Assembly (NCBI RefSeq): GCF_000702625.1
Contig: NZ_JNIS01000001.1
Coordinates: 806,001 to 870,000 of the forward strand
DNA length: 64,000 bases
Reading direction: 5' to 3'
DNA from: Exiguobacterium oxidotolerans JCM 12280
GTDB lineage: Bacteria > Bacillota > Bacilli > Exiguobacteriales > Exiguobacteriaceae
Part shown: piece by piece, positions 54,436-64,000 of the stretch
Position numbering within the stretch: the stretch's first letter is position 1
Layout of the letters: every line of letters begins with the position of its first letter
Program-made: the position numbers and the translations under genes
The notes under the pieces: model-generated
What the model saw: only the letters and a program-made list of their open reading frames with translations
What the model was told of the DNA's origin: nothing
The model's database searches: none

Positions 54436-55164
54436 GACAGTTTATCAAATTAAGTGCAACACTTCTAGAGAAGTCCTCATATACAGTTTTACTGTCAAGA
54501 CATTTTCTTAGTCTACAATTGATCAAAGCGAGTGCCCGGGACAGTTTAGAACGACTGATCTTTTTAAAAACTATCCAGCTTAGGAAAAATTCACGGAGAA
54601 AACAATTCCCGTTTTGCTACTCCGACTTTTCCAAGAAGAGCTGGGATCGGGAAGTACAATGGTACAACTAATGCTTCATGAACCCTTTCATGACAACTGA
54701 ACTCTTTTCCACGATCTGTCTTAACGTTTGGAGTAGTTCTGCTGGGAAAGAAGCACAAAGTGCATGAAACACCTCTTTAATTGAGTCAGAAATCATACGT
54801 CCTCATGGTTTCTAACACTTTTCTTTTTGACCAGAAGACCAGAACGGGCCTCGATGAGGCGACTTTACATTATACGATAAATCGCTTTGAATGATGGTTT
54901 TTTCCGCTGGAAATAAATATCCTCTAACCTGCTCGAGAGACTATTTCGCTTGTAAGTTATCGAGAATGTGAATTTCTTTTTCCTTCGTTATCTTTATCCG
55001 TGCACCACACTTCTTTTTTGGCTCTTTCTGATTTAAAAAGATGAACATAGTTCGTAATGAATTTTCCATTAAATATGGTGTCGTAGCTATATTCTATACG
55101 ATTTCGTTACGGACTTCTTTTGTGCTTTCTCTTAGGTATTTTACTTAATATTATAATTCGTAAA
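54436..55164 (-). pseudogene. Decayed IS30-family transposase, copy 2
   Basis: It begins with GACAGTTTATCAAATTAAGTG, nearly identical to the end of copy 1. It keeps scattered homologous segments (for example AAAGAAGTGTGGTGCACGG against AAGAAGTGCGGTGCGCGG in copy 1) with internal deletions and many frame breaks. Its right edge TAATATTATAATTCGTAA also matches the copy 1 edge. It points in the same direction as copy 1, and the two bracket the broken acyltransferase. Confidence 0.75.
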
Positions 55165-55216
55165 CAAAAAAATTATAAAGTTCACTAAAAATATTGATAT
55201 TTCAAAATGAAAATAA

Positions 55217-56701
55217 TTAGAATAAAATTTCTTTCCATTTATTCATTATTTTTTTAGAGTCATATAGATTTAAAATTGTTTCTTCAGCATTGTAACCGAG
55301 ACGCAATAACTTCTCAGGATTTTGTATAAGATTTAGAATTTGCTCTGACATAGCTATTATATTTCTATTTTCAATTAAGTATCCATTAAAATCATTAACT
55401 AAAAAATCTTTAGGACCATAATTTATATCAAATGCAATTAAAGGTTTTCTATGAAGCATAGCTTCAATCATACTTAATCCTTGTCCCTCATACTGAGAAG
55501 TAGAGATCACGCAATCAAATGTATTTATAACCTCTGAAGTCTTAGAGGTATACCCCATTAATTTAACGTTTGCATTCAGCATCTTATCAGAAATAAGATT
55601 TTCAATATTTTCCTTTTCCGGACCTTCTCCATATATTTCAAAAATCACTTCATTATCTACTTTAACAACCTGCTCTGCTACTTCAATTAAATAATTTATG
55701 CCTTTAGTAACGACCATCCTAGAAATATGACCAATTTTTTTATTTGGAACTTTATCTATAATCTTATCAGGATTTTTTATAAAATTACTGATTACAAATA
55801 TATTTTTTACTTTATATTGTTCTATTATATCTATTTTTTGGGCCTCTGTTAAAACAATTACTCCATCAATATTATCAGCATTTTCAATAATATAGTTTTC
55901 TTGTTTCTTCACCGAACCATTATCATCAAAATTTTTAAAATGGTTAACGTGTATAACAGCAAATTTTTTAACCTTATTAAATGAAGTATTTAACATTTTA
56001 GGGAAACTTCCAGGACCATCACATATTAAAACATTTTTTTCCGAATCTTTTACAATACTTTCTATAAAAAAAGTTGAAAGTTCAATATTGTTTTTGAACT
56101 GTTTATTTTCGCTTAATAAATAAATAGATCCAATCGCTCCACTTACAGGACTTAAATTTCTAGACAGATATGGAAAACTATTTTTATCAAAAAAAACTTC
56201 GCAGATTACTTTGTTTTCATTATTAAAAACATCTTTCTTAACAACTTTATCATCAAAAAAGTAAAAGCGTTCTTTTCTAGAATTATTATTAAAAGTATCA
56301 ATTATATACGAATTCTTATTTTTACTCTCTTTTTTAAATGCTATATACTGACCAGTAAAACTATTGAAATATCTTGAAATATTCTTAGTCTCCTGTACTT
56401 GAATAGTATCTTTAAAAAGCAATTTAAATACTTTGTAAATTTTTTTATTCGTTTTATTTCTTATAGAAGAAGATTTTTCTTCAAAAAAATTAAACATATT
56501 AATCATTTTTGTTCTACTATCCATCTTACCCTGTTTTATTAATTGATCAATAATTACATTATAATTTGTTTTAAAATCAAATGTAATAACATCTGCATTA
56601 ATGCCGCTATTGTAAAACTCTTTACTTCTTTCTAACATTGCAGTCGTCATTCCACCCTTATTTACATCTAATTCATGAACAATCATAAACACATTTTTCA
56701 A
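55217..56701 (-). CDS. Family 4 glycosyltransferase, teichoic-acid/TagE-like
   Basis: This is a 494-residue GT-B enzyme. The N-terminal half opens with FMIVHELDVNKGGMTTAMLER. The C-terminal half has IGHISRMVVTKGINYLIE, then FEIYGEGPE, and the EX7E signature EGQGLSMIEAM near residue 415. The long, lysine/asparagine-rich N-terminal half resembles enzymes that glucosylate poly(glycerol-phosphate) wall teichoic acid or related polymers, but this is an inference. It starts at a TTG with GGGGA upstream. Very AT-rich codon use marks it as acquired. It is the only intact protein gene of the islet. Confidence 0.8.
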   Translation of the reverse strand: MKNVFMIVHELDVNKGGMTTAMLERSKEFYNSGINADVITFDFKTNYNVIIDQLIKQGKMDSRTKMINMFNFFEEKSSSIRNKTNKKIYKVFKLLFKDTIQVQETKNISRYFNSFTGQYIAFKKESKNKNSYIIDTFNNNSRKERFYFFDDKVVKKDVFNNENKVICEVFFDKNSFPYLSRNLSPVSGAIGSIYLLSENKQFKNNIELSTFFIESIVKDSEKNVLICDGPGSFPKMLNTSFNKVKKFAVIHVNHFKNFDDNGSVKKQENYIIENADNIDGVIVLTEAQKIDIIEQYKVKNIFVISNFIKNPDKIIDKVPNKKIGHISRMVVTKGINYLIEVAEQVVKVDNEVIFEIYGEGPEKENIENLISDKMLNANVKLMGYTSKTSEVINTFDCVISTSQYEGQGLSMIEAMLHRKPLIAFDINYGPKDFLVNDFNGYLIENRNIIAMSEQILNLIQNPEKLLRLGYNAEETILNLYDSKKIMNKWKEILF

Positions 56702-56774
56702 AAGTAAATCCCCAATCTAAAAATAGTTATAAAAAACGTAATTAAAACAACAAAAATTAAATCTACAATACAAA

Positions 56775-56811
56775 AATTAGACGGTATTTAACAACAACAC
56801 CGTCTAATTCT
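56775..56811 (-). terminator. sufB (suf operon) terminator
   Basis: On the minus strand AATTAGACGGT pairs with ACCGTCTAATT, followed by T5. Confidence 0.87.
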
Positions 56812-56846
56812 TATGTTAATTAGAAGTTTAAAACTAAACGTACAGA

Positions 56847-58244
56847 TTATCCGATTGAACCTTCCATCTCGAACTTGATGAGACGGTTCATTTCGACTGC
56901 ATATTCCATCGGCAATTCTTTTGTGAATGGCTCGATGAAGCCCATGACGATCATTTCTGTTGCTTCTTCTTGTGAAATCCCGCGGCTCATAAGATAGAAC
57001 AATTGTTCTTCCGAGACCTTCGATACTTTCGCTTCGTGCTCAAGCGAGATGTTATCGTTGAGGATTTCGTTATACGGAATCGTATCCGATGTCGATTGGT
57101 TATCCATGATGAGTGTGTCACATTCGATGTTCGAACGCGCTCCGGTCGCTTTACGGCCGAAGTGGACGATTCCACGATACGTGACTTTCCCACCATGTTT
57201 CGAAATCGATTTCGAGACGATTGTTGAAGACGTGTTTGGCGCAAGGTGAATCATTTTCGCACCCGCGTCTTGGTGTTGTCCTTTACCTGCGATGGCGATT
57301 GATAATGTCATACCACGTGATCCTTCACCTTTTAAGATGACGGCCGGGTATTTCATCGTCAATTTCGAACCGATGTTACCATCGACCCATTCCATCGTCG
57401 CGCCGGCTTCACAGATCGCACGTTTCGTCACGAGGTTGTAGACGTTGTTTGCCCAGTTTTGGATCGTCGTGTAACGGCAATAGGCATTTTTGTTGATGAA
57501 GATCTCAACGACCGCCGAGTGAAGCGAGTTCGTCGTGTAGACCGGTGCCGTACATCCTTCGACGTAGTGCACGGATGCTTCTTCGTCAACGATGATGAGC
57601 GTCCGCTCGAATTGGCCCATGTTTTCCGAGTTGATCCGGAAGTATGCTTGAAGCGGCGTATCCATCTTGACACCTTTTGGTACGTAGATGAATGAACCAC
57701 CCGACCAAACCGCTGTGTTCAAGGCAGCGAATTTGTTGTCTGTCGGCGGAATCAATTTACCGAAGTACTCACGGAACAAGTCTTCGTTCTCTTTGAGTGC
57801 TGTATCTGTATCTTTGAAGACGATCCCTTGATCTTCAAGTTCACTCTTCATGTTGTGGTAAACGACTTCTGATTCGTACTGTGCCGAAACCCCTGCCAAG
57901 TACTTTTGTTCTGCTTCCGGGATACCGAGTTTGTCAAACGTACGTTTGATTTCTTCCGGTACTTCATCCCATGATTTTTCAGCACGTTCCGACGGCTTCA
58001 CGTAGTACGTGATATCGTCAAAACGAAGATCTGATAAATCGCCACCCCAAGCTGGCATCGCTTGCTCGTTGAAAATCTTAAGCGATTTCAAACGGAAGTC
58101 GAGCATCCATTGTGGTTCTTCTTTCATTTTCGAGATCGTTTCGACGACTTCTGTCGTCAAGCCACGTCCAGAACGGAAGATCGAGATATCGCGATCGTGG
58201 AAACCATATTTATAATCGCCAATTTCAGGCATGTTCTTAGCCAT
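56847..58244 (-). CDS. sufB: Fe-S cluster assembly protein SufB
   Basis: SufB (465 residues) is the scaffold subunit of the SufBCD complex where Fe-S clusters are built. [17 protein letters not shown] opens the protein. The beta-helix core has [21 protein letters not shown] and [16 protein letters not shown], and the C-terminus is [17 protein letters not shown]. The ATG at 58244 follows GAGGAGG; another ATG two codons earlier is too close to that site. It is the last gene of sufCDSUB. Confidence 0.95.
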   Translation of the reverse strand: MAKNMPEIGDYKYGFHDRDISIFRSGRGLTTEVVETISKMKEEPQWMLDFRLKSLKIFNEQAMPAWGGDLSDLRFDDITYYVKPSERAEKSWDEVPEEIKRTFDKLGIPEAEQKYLAGVSAQYESEVVYHNMKSELEDQGIVFKDTDTALKENEDLFREYFGKLIPPTDNKFAALNTAVWSGGSFIYVPKGVKMDTPLQAYFRINSENMGQFERTLIIVDEEASVHYVEGCTAPVYTTNSLHSAVVEIFINKNAYCRYTTIQNWANNVYNLVTKRAICEAGATMEWVDGNIGSKLTMKYPAVILKGEGSRGMTLSIAIAGKGQHQDAGAKMIHLAPNTSSTIVSKSISKHGGKVTYRGIVHFGRKATGARSNIECDTLIMDNQSTSDTIPYNEILNDNISLEHEAKVSKVSEEQLFYLMSRGISQEEATEMIVMGFIEPFTKELPMEYAVEMNRLIKFEMEGSIG

Positions 58245-58276
58245 GTTCATTTCCTCCTCTTACTTACTGACCGAAG

Positions 58277-61206
<2,930 letters not shown>

Positions 61207-61221
61207 GCTTCCTCCCTCGTC

Positions 61222-62007
61222 TTACGCTTTTGTTTCGATTTCGACTTCTTCGATGCCGAGTTCTTTTTTAACCCAGTCATATCCTTCTGCTTCAAGACGG
61301 TGTGCAAGTTCTTTTCCGCCAGACATGACGATTTTTCCACCCATCATGATGTGGATGAAATCAGGCTCGATGTAGTTCAAGAGACGCTGATAGTGCGTGA
61401 TGATGAGGCAACCGAACTCAGGTGAACGCATTTCGTTAACACCTTTTGCAACGACTTTAAGTGCATCGATATCAAGACCTGAATCGATTTCGTCGAGGAT
61501 TGCGATTGCTGGTTTCAGCATCGTCATTTGAAGAATTTCGTTCCGTTTTTTCTCTCCGCCTGAGAAACCTTCGTTGAGATAACGGTGTGCCATTTCGCCT
61601 GGCATTTCAAGAAGTCCCATTTGCGCGTCAAGTTGACGGATGAACTTCATGAGTGAGATTTCATCGCCTTCTTCGCGACGTGAGTTGATTGCTGAACGAA
61701 GGAAGTCAGAGTTTGTAACACCACTGATTTCGCTTGGGTATTGCATGGCGAGGAACATTCCTGCTTGCGCACGTTCGTTAACTTCCATCTCAAGAACATC
61801 TTCGCCGTCGAGTGTGACTGATCCAGATGTTACTTCATACGTTGGGTGACCCATCAATGCAGAAGCGAGTGTTGATTTACCTGTCCCGTTTGGTCCCATG
61901 ACCGCGTGGATTTCGCCGCCTTTGATTTCTAAGTTAACGCCTTTCAAGATTTCTTTGCCGTCGATTGCGACGTGTAGATCTTCAATCTTCAAGTGTGAAG
62001 CCTTCAT
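61222..62007 (-). CDS. sufC: Fe-S assembly ATPase SufC
   Basis: SufC (261 residues) is the ABC-type ATPase that drives SufBCD. Walker A is GPNGTGKST near residue 38, the signature motif is FSGGEKKRNEI near residue 147, and Walker B is AIAILDEIDSGLD. It has no membrane partner and works in the cytosol. The ATG at 62007 has GGAGGG seven bases upstream; the frame is open five codons further. It is the first gene of the operon, with the 62008-62163 gap as its promoter region. Confidence 0.95.
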   Translation of the reverse strand: MKASHLKIEDLHVAIDGKEILKGVNLEIKGGEIHAVMGPNGTGKSTLASALMGHPTYEVTSGSVTLDGEDVLEMEVNERAQAGMFLAMQYPSEISGVTNSDFLRSAINSRREEGDEISLMKFIRQLDAQMGLLEMPGEMAHRYLNEGFSGGEKKRNEILQMTMLKPAIAILDEIDSGLDIDALKVVAKGVNEMRSPEFGCLIITHYQRLLNYIEPDFIHIMMGGKIVMSGGKELAHRLEAEGYDWVKKELGIEEVEIETKA

Positions 62008-62163
62008 GTAGAATCCCTCCATCTATTCATTTCGTGTCTGACGATTCAGTTCACGAGAGTTACTAATTTAGTATCATTCTAATCTTAATGAATCATACCA
62101 CATTATTCAAGCGTCATCGCTCATGGTTTTTTCTCAAAATGAAGCCTTTTAGTGAGAATGACT

Positions 62164-63390
62164 TTAAAGTGATACGACTTCTTTCTCTTCTTCCACCTTC
62201 GATCGTCTGTGAACCCGCTGTGACAGTAAGAGCAGTGGGATTCCGAGTAATGTCAAGAGGGCTAAGCAACCAAAAATCGGCAACGGACGATCGGCGCCAA
62301 AATAAAAAAGTAATTGTCCGCCGATGACCGGTCCGATTGACTGACCAATCGATGTTAAGCCCATCGCTCCAAAATAACTGCCCCGTAATTCCGGTTTCGC
62401 AAAACTATCGGTCAAGATATCCGTCATCGTGAACATCATCACTTCCCCGCACGTGAAGATGAACATCGCACCGATCATTAACCAGACCGTTCCGGCATTC
62501 CCCATGACGAATAAACCGAACGCGACGGTCGCAATCCCGACCGTAATCGAGACGAGCGGCGACGTCTTCATCCCGAATTTCATGATCGGGTACTGGACGA
62601 CTAAGACGGTCACAGCATTAATCGTGATCAATAAAGCAAACAGACTTGTCCCACCGGACAGTAACGTCGTCGTCGTCAAAAATTGCGGCAACGTCGAGTT
62701 GAACTGACTGTAACCGAGAATCCCGAAGATGATCCCGGCGAGGGCAAACGTGAAAGCGACATCCGTTTTCAACAGTTGAACCGTTGCGCCGAACGAAACT
62801 TTTTTCCCGCCGTGACTTTCTGTGATCGGATACCGCTGAAACAAGATAAAAATCGCAATCCCATACCCGAGGTAAACGAATGCCGTTATATAGAAGGTAA
62901 TCGCCGTATTGCCGGCACTGAGCAATAACGCAATCCCCGGTCCGATTGCCGCCGCGACATTGATCATGGCGTAACGGATGTTAAAGACGAACAACCGGTT
63001 TTTTTCATCCGTCGTATCACTAATCAAGGCACGGGCGGACGGTTCGAAGATGGAACGAAACACGCCGTTTAAGGCACTCAAGGTAAAGAACGCCCAAAAC
63101 GTCTCGACCTGGGCCAAGGCGATGAAGACAAAGACGAAGCCAAGTGTTCCGGTCAGCATCATTGTCCGGCGGCCGTAACGGTCAGACAAGGTCCCACCGA
63201 TGAAACTCATGACGAGACTCGAGACGGCTGAAATACTGAGGACCCAGCCGACATCGACCGGGCTAAACTTTAACACCGTCGATAAATAAATCGCAAAGAA
63301 TGGCATCGTGATGAACGTCCCGAGCCGCGAGAAAAATGTTCCGAGCAGGACGCCGATCGTCAATGGATGTAACTGGCGTAAACGGTGCAA
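62164..63390 (-). CDS. MFS transporter, DHA1-type
   Basis: This is a 408-residue, 12-TM major facilitator. Motif A is GGTLSDRYGRRTMMLTG near residue 65. The N-terminal half has VFRSIFEPSARALISD, typical of the multidrug (MdtG/MdtH/YfkF-like) subgroup. The C-terminus is soluble and charged (RRSKVEEEKEVVSL). The substrate is unknown. It lies between the suf operon and metQ on the same strand, after a terminator. Confidence 0.82.
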   Translation of the reverse strand: MHRLRQLHPLTIGVLLGTFFSRLGTFITMPFFAIYLSTVLKFSPVDVGWVLSISAVSSLVMSFIGGTLSDRYGRRTMMLTGTLGFVFVFIALAQVETFWAFFTLSALNGVFRSIFEPSARALISDTTDEKNRLFVFNIRYAMINVAAAIGPGIALLLSAGNTAITFYITAFVYLGYGIAIFILFQRYPITESHGGKKVSFGATVQLLKTDVAFTFALAGIIFGILGYSQFNSTLPQFLTTTTLLSGGTSLFALLITINAVTVLVVQYPIMKFGMKTSPLVSITVGIATVAFGLFVMGNAGTVWLMIGAMFIFTCGEVMMFTMTDILTDSFAKPELRGSYFGAMGLTSIGQSIGPVIGGQLLFYFGADRPLPIFGCLALLTLLGIPLLLLSQRVHRRSKVEEEKEVVSL

Positions 63391-63410
63391 CTAGAATCCC
63401 CCTTCAACTA

Positions 63411-63450
63411 AAAAAATAATGCATCCTTCCATTATATAGGAAGAATGCAT
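63411..63450 (-). terminator. metQ terminator
   Basis: On the minus strand ATGCATTCTTCC pairs with GGAAGGATGCAT, followed by TATTTTTTT. Confidence 0.87.
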
Positions 63451-63462
63451 CATTCGAGTGAA

Positions 63463-64000
63463 TTATTTGCTGACCGGAACAACGGCCCCTTTGTATTCTT
63501 TCGTAATCCAATCCTGGGTCTTTTTCTCGTGTAAGATATCGAGCAATGCCGTCACACGCTCGTCTTTTTCATCACCTTCACGCGTGACGATGATGTTGAC
63601 GTATGGTGAAGACTCATCTTCAAGGGCAATCGTATCTTTCAACGGGTTCAAACCGTTATCGATCGCGTAGTTCGTATTGATGAGGACTGCATCGCCTTCA
63701 TTGTTTTTGTATGCTTGCGGTAAGAGTGATGCTTCGATGTTTGTTTTAAACTTAATGTTCTTCGGGTTTTCCGCGATATCTTTCAGTTGTGCATCAGTTG
63801 TTTTACCGTCTTTCAACTTGATGAGTCCTTCATTTTGAAGGAACGTCAAGACACGTCCACGCTCCGCGACGTTTGAGCTCGTCAAGATTGTTGCGCCTTT
63901 CGGTAACTCGTCAAGCGACTTATATTTCTTTGAGTAAACACCGAGCGGTTCAACGTGGGCGCCGCCTGCATTTTCAAATTTATAAGATTTGTTCTCTTTT
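63463..64000 (-). CDS. metQ: D-methionine ABC transporter substrate-binding lipoprotein MetQ (partial, N-terminus off window)
   Basis: About 178 C-terminal residues are present. They begin with KENKSYKFENAGGAHVEPLG at the window edge and continue VYSKKYKSLDELPKGATILTSSN. NYAIDNGLNPLKDTIALEDE and the C-terminal KTQDWITKEYKGAVVP are typical NlpA/MetQ segments. The signal peptide and lipobox lie beyond the window. It would bind methionine at the membrane surface for a MetNPQ importer, a link to metK at 7 kb. Confidence 0.88.
   Translation of the reverse strand, partial: KENKSYKFENAGGAHVEPLGVYSKKYKSLDELPKGATILTSSNVAERGRVLTFLQNEGLIKLKDGKTTDAQLKDIAENPKNIKFKTNIEASLLPQAYKNNEGDAVLINTNYAIDNGLNPLKDTIALEDESSPYVNIIVTREGDEKDERVTALLDILHEKKTQDWITKEYKGAVVPVSK

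Noticed and set aside
52398-55164. Functional composite transposon built from the two IS30 copies
   Set aside because: Both transposases carry many frame breaks and deletions, and matching inverted ends are not seen on the inner and outer sides, so at most this is a relic.

Overview
The window looks like chromosomal DNA from a low-to-moderate-GC Bacillota, most likely Exiguobacterium or a close relative. That assignment is inferred from gene content and order, not from a marker gene. Many blocks follow Bacillus subtilis order: the metK/pckA/ytkD region, yugI-adh-pgi, alaR-alaT, glcT-ptsG, yuiB-yumB-yumC, yutM, yuzB-yutJ-yuzD-yutI-yutF-yutE, yutD-lipA, yunD-yunF, and sufCDSUB followed by metQ. 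I see no rRNA, tRNA, CRISPR array or prophage.

Layout. 1-4000: a cut-off FemAB/GNAT-like acyltransferase, a complete IS3-family insertion sequence lodged inside a dispersed intergenic repeat, and a drug-efflux-type MFS transporter. 4100-15420: the tRNA methyltransferase MnmM, a hydrolase, an acetyltransferase, metK behind a SAM-I riboswitch, and pckA behind a promoter carrying CcpN-like boxes with a cre-like site upstream. Then come an EAL-HDOD protein, a hydrolase/Nudix pair, pgi, an iron alcohol dehydrogenase and the S1-domain protein YugI. 15420-19720: a candidate small RNA and a ribonucleotide reductase operon (nrdE, flavodoxin, nrdF) under tandem NrdR-like boxes. 19870-27460: small Fe-S-related and hypothetical proteins, a glycosyltransferase with alaR-alaT, a two-domain MazG-like protein, an AI-2E family permease, and the pepA operon, which includes a 56-residue membrane protein translationally coupled to pepA.

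27460-36760 is sugar uptake: ptsI, two glucose-type PTS permeases (IICBA and IICB), the antiterminator GlcT with its RNA target (RAT) and terminator, and a 14-TM MFS exporter. A roughly 640-bp repeat-rich gap separates ptsI from the exporter. 36850-52220 holds redox and Fe-S housekeeping: YuiB, two NADH-dehydrogenase-like flavoproteins, ferredoxin-NADP reductase, IscA-like YutM, NifU-like YutI and lipoyl synthase. It also holds riboflavin uptake under an FMN riboswitch, fructose-1,6-bisphosphatase GlpX, YutF/YutE and YunD/YunF.

52400-56700 is a very AT-rich accessory islet between conserved genes: two decayed IS30-family remnants, a twice-frameshifted membrane acyltransferase and an intact GT4 glycosyltransferase, probably for cell-surface polymer decoration. 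56850-64000 is the sufCDSUB Fe-S assembly operon, an MFS transporter and the start of metQ.

Functional themes are glucose uptake against gluconeogenesis (ptsG/ptsI/pgi versus pckA/glpX), Fe-S assembly and its clients, and methionine/SAM. I found no convincing wholly new system. The best leads are the flavodoxin-containing ribonucleotide reductase operon without nrdI, the candidate small RNA near 15.5 kb, the small coupled membrane proteins, the repeat families around 1-2.7 kb and 29.6-30.2 kb, and the surface-polymer islet.
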